Notes under the pieces: generated by a model
What the model saw: the letters and a program-made list of their open reading frames with translations, nothing else
Databases searched by the model: none
What the model was told of the DNA's origin: nothing
Assembly: GCA_033807775.1 (NCBI GenBank)
Contig: CM066315.1
Location: 8,126,501 to 8,190,500, forward strand
Source of the DNA: Saussurea involucrata
Lineage: Eukaryota; Streptophyta; Magnoliopsida; Asterales; Asteraceae
DNA: 64,000 nucleotides
Direction: 5' to 3'
Part shown: piece after piece, positions 34,642-45,640 of the stretch
How positions within the stretch are numbered: the stretch's first letter is position 1
How the letters are laid out: each line of letters begins with the position of its first letter
Position numbers and translations under genes: made by a program

Positions 34642-34773
34642 GCGAGTGAGAAACCTAGCTATCGTGGAGAACTCGGGATGAGATGGATCTGATTCGAAAC
34701 GAGCGACATGATTGCATGGGTTGAACTTGAGGTCTTCAAACCGTGTGGGAGTTGCATTTCTGGAAGATGCCAT
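34642..34773 (-). pseudogene. N-terminal piece of an extra ORF downstream of copia pol
   Basis: Reading from 34773, MASSRNATPTRFEDLKFNPC, then NHVARFESDPSHPEFSTIAR and FLTRSR, then the frame runs into LTR sequence. From memory, the pattern NH-V-A ... F-x-x-I-x-x-FL-x-x-S is the start of an additional ORF found after RNase H in many SIRE-type copia elements of daisy-family plants. Its function is unknown. The piece is cut by the deletion that also removed part of the LTR. The upstream in-frame sequence to 34926 is probably untranslated. Confidence 0.45.
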
Positions 34774-35089
34774 TGAGTGAGATGAGGTCGAGAGAGAGAT
34801 CAAGTGTGGGAAGTAAGATAATGGAGAAGAAGGATTGAGAGATGAATGGGGTTCGAGAGATTTGCAGGTTTGAGAGAATCGGAGGTGTTGAGGAAGATGG
34901 GTTTTTATAAGGGTGAGAGGGAACAATTTTTAAAAGAAATTATGAAAAGTCATGATGAGGTTTTGGGATGCGTGAAAGATTACGGCTTGGAATGGGAATG
35001 GTCACATCTCATCCTGACACTTAGGGTTTTCGGCTTATGGAAGCATGGGGAAGTGTATTCGATAAGATTTGGGAATTGGTTGATTTCGG

Positions 35090-35560
35090 TGTACAGAGAT
35101 TTGTATTTCGGTGTAAACACGTCGGTGTTATACTTTTCTATCGAAGTTCAAGAAAGATGTCGGTGTAGCTGTTTTTTGAACACCGAAAAGACTTCGGTGT
35201 TAAGGCTTGAGAAGCGTCGGTGGACTTTAGGATATTAACAAAAGATTGAGTCCATCGATATGTGATTTCGGTGGAGGCTTCAGAGTTGAATCGGGGGTGG
35301 GTTTCGGTGTAGAAAGCACACAGATTTGAACACTCAAAATTGGAACCACCGAAATGTTATTTCGGTGAAGGAAAGAGAATCGGTGAAGAGAAAGTGTCCA
35401 CCGATGTGAGATCGGTGGAGGAAGCACACAGATTTGAACACTCAGAATTGGAAACACCGAAATGTTCTTTCGGTGAAGGAAAGAGAATCGGTGAAGAGAA
35501 AGTGTCCACCGATGTGAGATCGGTGAAAAGGAGAAACTGAGAGATTGTCCACCGATTATT
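35090..35560 (-). repeat. CACCGA/TCGGTG hairpin array in copia 3' region
   Basis: About fifteen TCGGTG or CACCGA motifs, often as inverted pairs (CACCGAAATGTTATTTCGGTG-like, CACCGATGTGAGATCGGTG). A tandem duplication of about 115 bp lies at 35320-35530. The same motif type fills part of the solo LTR (51580-52020). Confidence 0.8.
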
Positions 35561-36856
35561 GAAAGTTACACATACCAAGTTCACTTATTAGGAAGTTGAA
35601 CCTGGCTTCATCTAGAGGTTTGGTGAACAGATCAGCAAGCTGTAGATCGGTGGGAATGAAATGTAACTCAACGTCTCCTTTGGATATGTGATCCCTAATG
35701 AAATGATATCTGATATCTATGTGCTTGGATCTGGAATGAAGAACAGGATTGTTTGCAATAGCTATTGCACTTGAATTATCACACAGAATTGGGACTTTGG
35801 AGAAGATTTGAGCATAGTCCCTTAGTTGGTTTCTCATCCACAGGATCTGAGCACAACAGCTTCCAGCAGCTACATATTCAGCCTCAGCAGTAGAGGTTGA
35901 CACAGAGTTTTGTTTCTTGCTGGACCAACTTACCAATTTACCACCAAGAAGTTGGTAGCTTCCTATAGTACTCTTTCTATCAATCTGGGAACCTGCAAAG
36001 TCTGAATCTGAATACCCAATTAGTTCAAAACCTGAGTCTTTGGGATACCAAAGACCCAAGTGCAGGGTACCCTTGAGATACCGAAAAATCCGTTTTACAG
36101 CCTTTAAATGTGATTCTTTAGGATTGGCCTGATAACGGGCACATAGACAAGTAGCAAACATAATATCCGGTCTGCTAGCGGTTAAGTACAGAAGAGAACC
36201 AATCATTCCTCGATAAAGGGTAATGTCCACAGGTTCACCTTTAAGATCAACATTGAGTTTCAAAGGTGGTGCCATGGGAGTTTTCATAGGAGAGCTATCT
36301 AGAAAGTTGAATTTCTTCAGAAGGTCACGAATATATTTACTTTGGTTTATAAATATTCCTTCTAAAGTTTGTTTGACCTGAAGGCCCAAAAAGAATGTAA
36401 GCTCTCCCATCATGCTCATCTCATATTCACTCATCATGAGAGAAGCAAACTCATCACAAAGTGATTCATCAGTGGCACCAAAGATGATGTCATCAACATA
36501 GATTTGGACAAGAATGAGATTACCTGAGGTTTCCTTGATGAAGAGAGTGTTGTCGATTTTACCTCTGGAATATCCATGCTTTAGAAGGAAGTTGGCAAGA
36601 GTGTCATACCAAGCACGAGGAGCTTGCTTGAGACCATACAGAGCCTTGTCAAGTCTGTACACATAGTCTGGATGAGCTGAGTCTTCAAAGCCAGGAGGTT
36701 GTTTCACATAGACTTCATCTGCAAGTTCCCCATTAAGGAAGGCACTTTTAACATCCATTTGAAAGACCCTAAAATTTCTGTAGGCAGCATGAGCCAGAAA
36801 GATTCTTATAGCTTCAAGTCTTGCAACAGGGGCAAATGTTTCATCATAGTCAATGC
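35556..36856 (-). pseudogene. Copia reverse transcriptase (main part) and RNase H
   Basis: Open from the insertion junction at 36856 to the stop at 35556. RT motifs in order: FAPVARLEAIR, QMDVKSAFLNGEL, PPGFED, ALYGLKQAPRAWY, the catalytic YVDDIIFG, then FFLGLQVKQ. RNase H motifs follow: YSDSDFAGSQIDRKST, STAEAEYVAAGSC and the end KHIDIRYHFIRD...DLFTKPL. These enzymes copy element RNA into DNA in cytoplasmic particles. No internal stop or shift in this part; it is inactive only because the chromovirus separates it from the RT N-terminus. The two sides keep the same frame at the AATGC target site. Confidence 0.9.
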
Positions 36857-38195
36857 TGTAAAGCCCGTACCCCGGTATGTAATTTCTTTTATTAATTCTT
36901 TTCTTTTAAGTTGGATTTAATGTGGTTTCCATTAGCGGGGTTAGTCGAACCGGACCAAAAAGTTAAATGAGTCAACCTTTTTGGGTTTTTGCAAGGAAAG
37001 GAAAGTTGAGGGGCTAATTGGGGCATTTCACCAAAGTTTGGCAAAGGATCAGCCAAGAGACCCTCCCTTCCTCTTCCCCTTCGGTTTCATGCTAGTAACT
37101 CCCCAAGAACCCTTTAGTCATTCCCCCCTCCCCCTTTTGGTGGTGTTCGGCCGAGAGAGAGGGAAACCGGAGAGAGAGAGGGAAATCGAGAGGGAAAGGG
37201 AGTGTGGTCGCCGGCGAGAGGAGAGAGAGGGAGAGTGTTCGCCGGAGAGTGAGAGACGCCGGGAAGGAGAGGAACGCCGCTGCTTGCTACCGGAATCGAG
37301 AAGAAGGAGGAGTTGCAGCGAGGTAATCGTTCGTTTTCCTTTCCGTGTCTTTTCGTTTTGTTCGTCGCGAGAATACCGCCAGCCACCACCACCGCCGGAG
37401 GCGGCAGTGGGTGGTGCATGGTTTTGTTCAGCCCATGTTAACCCTAATTCAGTAAGTCATGTTTCTTCGTGGGTCTGTTTGGATTAAGATAACTTATTGG
37501 GTTCAAGTTTAAAGGTTATCATTTTATGTAAATTGTACAGTTTCTGCCCTGTTTTGTAAAAGTTATAACTTTTGCTATGAATGTCGGATTGGGATGGAGC
37601 TGGTGCCAAAAGTTCCCATTCTGAGTCTAGTAACTTTTATATGTTTTGTGGAAAAACCAGTTCGGGCCATAGCTAGTGTCAAATTGCCATTTTATACGGA
37701 CAGGTCCTGTTTTAGCTGCTCTGAGAGGTGTTTTTGTAAAATTCATATAGAGTGCTAGGAATATCGTTAGGACGCGTGCGATACGTCCCTGGAACCGTAA
37801 GACATTGAACTTCCTGAATGTGGAATTAGATTTTTGGTTTGATCAGTTTAGAAGGGGTAAAATGGGTCCCGAACAGACCTGCGTTTTTAGTATAAAAGCT
37901 GGAATTTTTAGTTTCGTTAAACTAGTAAAAGTGTCGTGAGTTGGGACCTTCCGTTGACGTTCTTAGTGCGTATTTAGGTGGGAAAAAGTGAGGAAGGTTG
38001 ACGTACTGGTGTTGCGGCTCGGGAGCGCGTCACGTTGTTTTGAGGTGAGTTCTCTCACCGCGTAATTAGGAATTTCATGCATATCGTTATTTTGTGCTAC
38101 GTGTTATTACGTGGTTACGTGAATTAGTTGGGATGTGATATCTAGTTGTGATCTGTTGAATGTGTATGTGAATTATGTATGCTTGTGTACACCTC

Positions 38196-38475
38196 AGTGG
38201 GACTGGGGGGCTCGGTGGGACTGAGCTAGTACAATTGTATTATCTTTACTCGGTGGGACCGAGGGCTCGGTGGGACTGAGCTTGTATCAATGTCTTTACT
38301 CGGTGGGACCGAGGGCTCGGTGGGACTGAGCTTGTATCAATGTCTTTACTCGGTGGGACCGAGGGCTCGGTGGGACTGAGCTTGTATCAATGTCTTTACT
38401 CGGTGGGACCGAGGGCTCGGTGGGACTGAGCTTGTATCGATATATTTTTGGTGTGCTCGGTGGGACCGAGGTTCG
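38196..38475 (+). repeat. Hairpin array CTCGGTGGGACCGAG in LTR
   Basis: Four full units of 50 bp, each with two hairpins (CTCGGT/ACCGAG, and CTCGGT/ACTGAG with a wobble), plus flanking partial units. The 3' LTR has three full units and one extra 17-bp hairpin, which accounts for the 33-bp LTR length difference. Confidence 0.9.
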
Positions 38476-38587
38476 TATTTATACGCTAATTGTTATGTGG
38501 ATTTATATCCGTGGTGATGGTGATGTTGCTTACTGGCGAGTAGGGGCGATATACGTGGGGTTGCTACCTGCGTGTGTGATAGGATTC

Positions 38588-38602
38588 ACTAAGCGTTTAG
38601 CT
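38588..38602 (+). other. Conserved LTR stem-loop (TAAGC/GCTTA)
   Basis: TAAGC, loop GTTTA, GCTTA, 286 bp before the LTR end. Same position and flanks (TCAC before, ACCCTTTT after) as in the other families, but with a changed base pair. Confidence 0.65.
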
Positions 38603-38877
38603 TACCCTTTTCCCAATATGTTGTGATTTCAGGTGCGAGCGGCAGTCGGGCTTGACGGTACACACACTAGGCGCGGAGTGTCAAGAATTGTTTAAGCTTC
38701 ACTTTCAAACCTTTGGATTTTATTTTATGAAATTTCCGCTGCATAAACTTTATTGACTGTTCGAGTTAACGACGTTAACTTCATTTGAGTTACGAATTAT
38801 TAAATTGTGATTGTTTTATAATGAAATGCATGTTTTTAAAATTTTAAATTCCTTGTAATTTTTGGGACGTTACAACT

Positions 38878-38889
38878 TGGTATCAGAGC
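38878..38889 (+). other. Primer binding site, tRNA-iMet
   Basis: TGGTATCAGAGC, three bases after the 5' LTR. Confidence 0.9.
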
Positions 38890-39109
38890 ACAGCTTGAGT
38901 GAATCAAACACATCTCGGTGTGTTTGGTCTCAAGTTGCGGCTATGAAGTTTTTTTAAACTCTCTTATTAAAATCTTTGAAAATAAATGAACGGAGAAAGC
39001 CCGTTTGGGAAACGGTGATCGAGGGCGCAGTGTGTACAGTCAGCCGACGCCAATTGGGAAGGTACAACACTTAGTGTATTTATTGCTTTCTAGGCATAGG
39101 GTATGCATG

Positions 39110-39835
39110 CTAGATTGCCTAGGTTGTTTACACTGTACTGTACGATGACTGCTTGCTAGTAGGAATCAATGCTAGTTATAGTAGGTTGTTAAGTGAAGGC
39201 CCTATAGGTTGTATGCAGTAAGAATCATATAGCCTTAGAATATTTGATTTAGTTCTATTGCGCAGCTCTTGTTTGAGTCCAACCGTTCTAGGATAGAATC
39301 TTGTATTCGAATGTCTATTTGATTCACGCTGCGTGCGACTGGGTATTCGCGAGGCAACTCGTTATGGCTAACAGGGATTCCGTTGTAGCAAGAGTAGTGG
39401 GATGAGATGAAATTCCTAGTGAGCTGGGAATAGCGTTTACATATGAGTACGTATGCTAGATTGCTTTCTAAGAACATAGGAGTATGTATGCTAGATTGCT
39501 TACGTGGATTTTGTGGTACTGTATACTTGTTACTTGCTATTAGGAACTTATGCTAACTTTGATAGGTCGTTAAGCGAATGCACTATAGGTTGTATGCAGT
39601 AGGAACTGAATAGCCTTAGAATGTTGGATTTAGTTCTATTGCGCAGCTCTTGTTTGAGTCCAACCGTTGTAGGATAGAATCTTATATTCGAATGTCTATC
39701 TGGTTTCCACTGTATACGACTGTGCGTTCACGAGGCGACTCGTCAGGGCTAGTGGGGGTTCCGTTCTAGCAAGGGTAGTGGGGTATTACGACTTTTCTAG
39801 GGAGCTAGGAAAAGTGTTTGCATATGCCGGAATGG
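39110..39835 (+). repeat. Tandem duplication in the leader between primer site and gag
   Basis: Two copies (39110-39490 and 39491-39835), sharing CTATAGGTTGTATGCAGTA, TTGCGCAGCTCTTGTTTGAG and TCCAACCGTT, diverged by many substitutions, so older than the present insertion. Confidence 0.75.
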
Positions 39836-40047
39836 GCATATGTGTTTGGTTGTGGTAAGCAACTACTTGGACGTCCCGGGACAGGACTCGAAACGAGTAG
39901 GGATAGGTGTGAAGGGTAGTAGCAGAGCTCCTACTATCTGAAGCACAGGATCCGTGCTCGAGTCGGGGAAAGTCACGGAGAATCCGAAGAGTTGAGTGTG
40001 AGCGTAGTTAGCAGGTTTTAATGTGTGCTAGTAGCTCGTTAAGGAGG

Positions 40048-40650
40048 AACAATAATGTTGATCCAGATGCTGATGCTGGAATTATTGCTGATCAGATTCG
40101 TGAGATGTTTGCGGTCGAGGTGACGCATGTTTTGAGGAGGCGATCCCCGAAATTATTACCGCCATTCGTGATGAGGTAATAGTGTCGATGGAGGAGCGCA
40201 TCGCGGCGATTCCACCCCCTGCGGGTGGGCAGCCCCGAACAAGAGAGTCGGGATCGGTTATGGAGTGCACATTCCTTACCGGTGGTTGTCCTGCGAACTA
40301 GAAGGTTCACTTCACGGTGAATCTGTTACGAGACGGAGCGAAAGACTGGTGTGCTACTGCTTTGACGCTTAACGGGCGCACTACTTAACCTGGGATGAGT
40401 TCGTCGTATGTTTCGTGTAGAGCATGTGCCTCTAGTGGAGATGGAGAGGAGTGCCAAAGAGTTCTTGGAGCTCTGTCAGACTGCGGAGGCCATAAGGGAG
40501 GTGAACCGAAAGTTCACGGAAATGACATTATTCTATCCTTAGCATGCTGCTTTTGAGGACATGAAGAGGACACGGTACAAGGATATGTTACGTACCAAGA
40601 TCAGGGAGTTTGTGAGTACCGCGCAGTATGCTTCACTTGCTGTTGGGATG
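40048..40650 (+). pseudogene. Chromovirus gag remnant
   Basis: Broken frames retain a start-like region (NNNVDPDADAGIIADQIREM) and gag-like phrases such as LLRDGAKDWC, FRVEHVPLVEMERS and AKEFLEL interrupted by stops and frameshifts. No zinc knuckle is visible. Position between leader and protease fits gag, which forms the particle shell. Confidence 0.5.
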
Positions 40651-40662
40651 GAGGCGGCCTGA

Positions 40663-40863
40663 GGTAGAGTTCGTCAACTGGGAGTGGAGGAGGCACAAGC
40701 TACGTATAAAGTGGTGACATGTACGTTCTCGGTTAACTCGGTGCTTGCTGTGGTGACGATTGATAGCGGGGCTACTCATCCTTCCGTGTCTCACATAGTC
40801 AGTGAGTGTTTGGGGCCGAGTTGTAGGACGGTTAGGCTGTCCACTTGTGGTTGCAGTTGCTGA
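40663..40863 (+). pseudogene. Chromovirus protease (retropepsin) remnant
   Basis: A 66-codon open stretch reads TYKVVTCTFSVNSVLAVVTI, then DSGATHPSVSH with the catalytic DSGAT at 40762-40776, then a TGA. In this family the motif is normally DSGATHSFVS. Downstream residues continue in other frames, so the protease is broken. Confidence 0.65.
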
Positions 40864-40989
40864 ACACAGGACCTTGACGGTTACTGACGTGTACCGGGGG
40901 TGCACTTTGGAGATCTCTGGTGTTTGTCGTTGCAAACAAGTACGAGTTCGAACCCCAAGCGGGGGAGAAATGCTAGTTCCGGGCGGCTT

Positions 40990-41941
40990 GCCCAGGCGGA
41001 CCTCAGCGATATGTTCGGCTGCGAGGGCTCGGAGGTACTTGCAGCACAGTGGTCAGGGATTTTTGGCGTATGTGATCGACACGCGCGTCGACGAAGAGAA
41101 GAAGTCTGCGGAGGATGTGCTAGTTGTACGGGAGTTTGCTGACGTATTTTCCCGAGGAGTTACCGGGGATACCTCCCGAGCGACAGGCAGAGTTCCGCAT
41201 TGATTTGATTCCGGATGCTGCTCCGGTGGCCAAGGCACCTTATCGCCTGGCTCCACCGGAAATGAAGGAGTTGTACACTCGTTGCAGGAACTTATCGAAC
41301 AGGAGTTCATCAAGCCGAGTTGCCCACCATGGGGAGCCCCGATTCTGTTTGTGAAAAAGAAAGACGGGTCCCAACGGATGTGTATAGACTACCGTGAGTT
41401 GAATAAGCTTACGGTGAAGAATCGTTATCCTCCGCCAAGGATCGATGACTTGTTCGATCAGCTTCAGGGAGCCTCGTGGTTCTCTAAGATCGATTTGAGG
41501 TCAGGTTACCATCAGATGCGGGTAAGGAGTGAGGATACGGAGAAGACGGCCTTTCACACGCGATATGGCCATTACGAGTTCATGGTGATGCCTTTTAGAC
41601 TCACCAATGCACCCGCAACGTTCATGGACCTCATGAACCGGGTATGTAGCCCTATGTGGGATCGATCGGTGATCGTGTTCATCGACGATATTCTTGTGTA
41701 ATCGAAGTCGAAGGAAGTGCATGAGATGCATTTGCGAGAAGTTTTGGAAGTTTTGAGGCGGGAGAAGCTGTATGCTAAGCTCTCCAAGTGTGAGTTTTGG
41801 TTACGAGAGGTCCACTTTCGAGGGCATGTCGTGAACCAGAATGGTATTATGGTGGATCCGGCCAAGATTACGGCTGTGATGCGGTGGGAAGTGCCAAAGA
41901 CTCTCACTGAAGTACGGAGTTTTCTTGGGTTAGCAGGGTAG
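40990..41941 (+). pseudogene. Chromovirus reverse transcriptase, broken
   Basis: Successive frames carry the linker before RT (FLAYVIDTRVDEEKK), the RT entry FPEELPGIPPERQAEFRIDL, then 41282-41701 with FIKPSCPPWGAPILFVKKKD, CIDYRELNKLTVKNRYP, KIDLRSGYHQMRV and FIDDILV. A TAA replaces the residue after the catalytic FIDDILV motif. The next frame (41717-41941) holds YAKLSKCEFW, VHFRGHVV and EVRSFLGLAG, ending at another stop. At least two stops and two shifts; inactive. Confidence 0.8.
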
Positions 41942-42212
41942 TTCCGGAGATCCATTCAGGATTTCTCCAAGATTGCTTTACCGATGAACCGATCGACGAA
42001 GAATTCTGCGGCTTTTAGTTGGGGTGAAGAGCAGCAGAGGGCTTTGGGGAGCTACGCAGGCGTTATGCGAGGCTCCGGTGTTGACTTTGCCGGAGGGTAT
42101 GTAAGAATTGGTGGTGTTTGCTCTCAAGATTTGGAGGCACTATTTGTATGGCGTCAAGTGTATACACTAACCATAAAAGCCTCTAGTACTTGATGACCGG
42201 AAAAGCCTCAAC

Positions 42213-42494
42213 ATGCGTCAGAGGAGGTGGCTTGACGTGGTCAAGGATTATGATGGTGAGATACTTTACCACCCCGGTAAAGCGGATGTTGTTACGGACG
42301 CACTTAGTCGACATCTGGATGGTGAGCCACTGTGGGGCTTGTGTCAACGGTTAACAGTGGTTGCACCTCTTCTCGAGTCGATAGGTAGTGCTCAGGAGGT
42401 GGAAGTTTTGGAGGAAAATGCCAATCGCGAGAGAGTTTCGGGGGAAATTCCGAATTTTGTTCGTGATAGTCATGGGTCAATTGCTCGGTCTTAA
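42213..42494 (+). pseudogene. C-terminal RNase H remnant
   Basis: MRQRRWLDVVKDYDGEILYH, then PGKADVVTDALSRHLDG, matches the end of gypsy RNase H (usually RRWLE...Y-H-PGKANVVADALSR). The rest of RNase H between 41960 and 42212 is scrambled. No integrase follows; non-coding sequence takes over. Confidence 0.7.
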
Positions 42495-42499
42495 TGGTC

Positions 42500-42720
42500 G
42501 GTTGGGTATCTCGGGGTGGGACTCCGGTATTCATGTGTTATGACCTTGACTTTCCAGTAGGCACTAAGAGGATACAGTCTTGGGCACTTACCTGAGAGGT
42601 AGCTCCGATGTGCCGGGACTTGAGACGTACCTGAGAGGTAGGCGTTGGGGTGTAACTAGGCTTCGTAGAGCGAGTGTGGAAGATACGTCGATGGTGGAAG
42701 GTTGGGTATCCCACGCGTGT
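42500..42720 (+). repeat. LTR-like segment of another family inside the interior
   Basis: GGTTGGGTATCTCGGGGTGG, then TATGACCTTGACTTTCCAGT and AGGCACTAAGAGG align well with 25319-25400 in the solo LTR at 22131. This suggests template switching between families before insertion. Confidence 0.6.
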
Positions 42721-43310
42721 GGGTACTGTAGGCCGAATAGTATCGGTTAGGGAATGATGCCCTTTGTAATAAAGAGGATAAATGCGTAGAATTTTTGAGG
42801 TAAATAGTATACTTAGGTGTCGACTTTTAGGCTTGAGGCCAAATGCCTTAGTGTAATTGGGGAATTGTAGCCGATTTTAAGGAAATTATGTTGATGGTAG
42901 TAGTAATCCTGAGATGTTTGCTTGTGGTGAATGGTTGTGGTGGAATTACCTTCGTGGATGATTATAAATTTACTAGTTTGATAATTCATGTGGAATAAAA
43001 TGTGGGAGTCTATTAGAACTCGTGGAAGTTAATCGGCAGTAATGGTAGGAATGATCGAATTCGAGTATCCGGTAGGGTATATTGGTGAGCACCTTTAGAA
43101 TGGTTAGAGCTTGAAAGTTGAATCGGGATGTGCGGAACATCTAAGGATGGGAGTCAACCGAAGTCGTTTGACTAGGAATGAATCCAGTTGTTGGAGTGTT
43201 TTTCCGATCATAATTTCGGTGTCCTTGAAGGAGTTTTGTTAGTAAGAAAAGTATTCGAGAACTATTCCGAGTTATTCGCCGGTCTAGACTTCGAGGACGA
43301 AGTCTAATCC

Positions 43311-43324
43311 AAGTGGGGGAGAGT
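43311..43324 (+). other. Polypurine tract
   Basis: AAGTGGGGGAGAGT directly before the 3' LTR. Confidence 0.85.
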
Positions 43325-45309
43325 TGTAAAGCCCGTACCCCGGCATGTAATTTCTTTTATTAATTCTTTTCTTTTAAGTTGGATTTAATGTGGTTTCCAT
43401 TAGCGGGGTTAGTCGAACCGGACCAAAAAGTTAAATGAGTCAACCTTTTTGGGTTTTTGCAAGGAAAGGAAAGTTGAGGGGCTAATTGGGGCATTTCACC
43501 AAAGTTTGGCAAAGGATCAGCCAAGAGACCCTCCCTTCCTCTTCCCCTTCGGTTTCATGCTAGTAACTCCCCAAGAACCCTTTAGTCATTCCCCCCTCCC
43601 CCTTTTGGTGGTGTTCGGCCGAGAGAGAGGGAAACCGGAGAGAGAGAGGGAAATCGAGAGGGAAAGGGAGTGTGGTCGCCGACGAGAGGAGAGAGAGGGA
43701 GAGTGTTCGCCGGAGAGTGAGAGACGCCGGGAAGGAGAGGAACGCCGCTGCTTGCTACCGGAATCGAGAAGAAGGAGGAGTTGCAGCGAGGTAATCGTTC
43801 GTTTTCCTTTCCGTGTCTTTTCGTTTTGTTCGTCGCGAGAATACCGCCAGCCACCACCACCGCATGAGGCGGCAGTGGGTGGTGCATGGTTTTGTTCAGC
43901 CCATGTTAACCCTAATTCAGTAAGTCATGTTTCTTCGTGGGTCTGTTTGGATTAAGATAACTTATTGGGTTCAAGTTCAAAGGTTATCATTTTATGTAAA
44001 TTGTACAGTTTCTGCCCTGTTTTGTAAAAGTTATAACTTTTGCTATGAATGTCGGATTGGGATGGAGCTGGTGCCAAAAGTTCCCATTCTGAGTCTAGTA
44101 ACTTTTATATGTTTTGTGGAAAAACCAGTTCGGGCCATAGCTAGTGTCAAATTGCCATTTTATACGGACAGGTCCTGTTTTAGCTGCTCTGAGAGGTGTT
44201 TTTGTAAAATTCATATAGAGTGCTAGGAATATCGTTAGGACGCGTGCGATACGTCCCTGGAACCGTAAGACATTGAACTTCCTGAATGTGGAATTAGATT
44301 TTTGGTTTGATCAGTTTAGCAGGGGTAAAATGGGTCCCGAACAGACCTGCGTTTTTAGTATAAAAGCTGGAATTTTTAGTTTCGTTAAACTAGTAAAAGT
44401 GTCGTGAGTTGGGACCTTCCGTTGACGTTCTTAGTGCGTATTTAGGTGGGAAAAAGTGAGGAAGGTTGACGTACTGGTGTTGCGGCTCGGGAGCGCGTCG
44501 CGTTGTTTTGAGGTGAGTTCTCTCACCGCGTAGTTAGGAATTTCATGCATATCGTTATTTTGTGCTACGTGTTATTACGTGGTTACGTGAATTAGTTGGG
44601 ATGCGATATCTAGTTGTGATCTGTTGAATGTGTATGTGAATTATGTATGTTTGTGTACACCTCAGTGGGACTGGGGGGCTCGGTGGGACCGAGGGCTCGG
44701 TGGGACTGAGCTAGTACAATTGTATTATCTTTACTCGGTGGGACCGAGGGCTCGGTGGGACTGAGCTTGTATCAATGTCTTTACTCGGTGGGACCGAGGG
44801 CTCGGTGGGACTGAGCTTGTATCAATGTCTTTACTCGGTGGGACCGAGGGCTCGGTGGGACTGAGCTTGTATCGATATATTTTTGGTGTGCTCGGTGGGA
44901 CCGAGGTTCGTATTTATACGCTAATTGTTATGTGGATTTATATCCATGGTGATGGTGATGTTGCCTACTGGCGAGTAGGGGCGATATACGTGGGGTTGCT
45001 ACCTGCGTGTGTGATAGGATTCACTAAGCGTTTAGCTTACCCTTTTCCCAATATGTTGTGATTTCAGGTGCGAGCGGCAGTCGGGCTTGACGGTACACAC
45101 ACTAGGCGCGGAGTGTCAAGAATTGTTTAAGCTTCACTTTCAAACCTTTGGATTTTATTTTATGAAATTTCCGCTGCATAAACTTTATTGACTGTTCGAG
45201 TTAACGACGTTAACTTCATTTGAGTTACGAATTATTAAATTGTGATTGTTTTATAATGAAATGCATGTTTTTAAAATTTTAAATTCCTTGTAATTTTTGG
45301 GACGTTACA
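43325..45309 (+). repeat. 3' LTR, 1985 bp
   Basis: Nearly identical to 36857-38874. Three full hairpin units (44660-44910) and the stem-loop at about 45025-45039. Confidence 0.9.
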
Positions 45310-45640
45310 AATGCCCTCTTCCTGTCTGTATCCTTGAGCTACTAGTCTGGCCTTGTTTCTGATAACTGAACCATCTTCATCCATCTTGTTTCTGAATATC
45401 CATTTGGTTCCAATGATTGTCTTCTTTCGGGGTCTGGGAACCAATCTCCAAACTTTGTTTCTCTTAAACTGAGAAAGTTCTTCTTGCATGGCAGTGATCC
45501 AACAAGGATCTGAGAGAGCTTCATCAATCTTTTTGGGTTCAATAAGAGAGAGAAAATTCACATAGAGACAAATATTTCCAACTCCTCTACGAGTTTGGAC
45601 ACCTGCTTGCTGATCACCTATGATTTGGTCTATGTGGTGA
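45310..45640 (-). pseudogene. Copia RT N-terminus and linker from integrase
   Basis: Contains VNFLSLIEPKKIDEALSDPC, then WITAMQEELSQFKRNKVWRL, then GTKWIFRNKMDEDG and ARLVAQGYRQEEGI, the standard start of copia RT. It ends at the AATGC target duplication of the nested chromovirus and continues in frame at 36856. A one-base shift near 45700 separates it from the integrase frame. Confidence 0.85.

Larger units (their letters stand above)
36857..38874 (+). repeat. 5' LTR, 2018 bp
   Basis: TGTAAAGCCC to GGGACGTTACA. Includes a GA-rich leader (37150-37330), TATAAAAG at 37891, the CTCGGTGGGACCGAG hairpin array (38196-38475) and stem-loop (38588-38602). A 168-codon frame inside (36981-37487) is low complexity and not considered a gene. 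Confidence 0.9.
36857..45309 (+). mobile_element. Full-length defective chromovirus inserted in copia pol
   Basis: LTRs 36857-38874 and 43325-45309, TSD AATGC (36852-36856 and 45310-45314), tRNA-iMet primer site and polypurine tract. LTRs differ by about a dozen substitutions seen by eye plus array copy number, so the insertion is young. The interior (4.45 kb) holds gag, protease, RT and partial RNase H remnants with stops and shifts; integrase and chromodomain are absent. It must have moved with help from another element. Confidence 0.9.

Noticed and set aside
34450..34926. 158-codon minus-strand frame read as one protein
   Set aside because: It joins untranslated sequence, a short extra-ORF start and antisense-side LTR sequence across a deletion junction; only 34642-34773 is kept as a fragment.
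34846..35238. 130-codon plus-strand frame
   Set aside because: Antisense to the copia 3' region and without a domain; likely chance.
36981..37487. 168-codon frame, repeated at 43449-43955
   Set aside because: Lies inside both LTR copies of one chromovirus, is rich in GA-repeat-derived Arg/Glu, and has no domain. Its presence twice is due to LTR identity.
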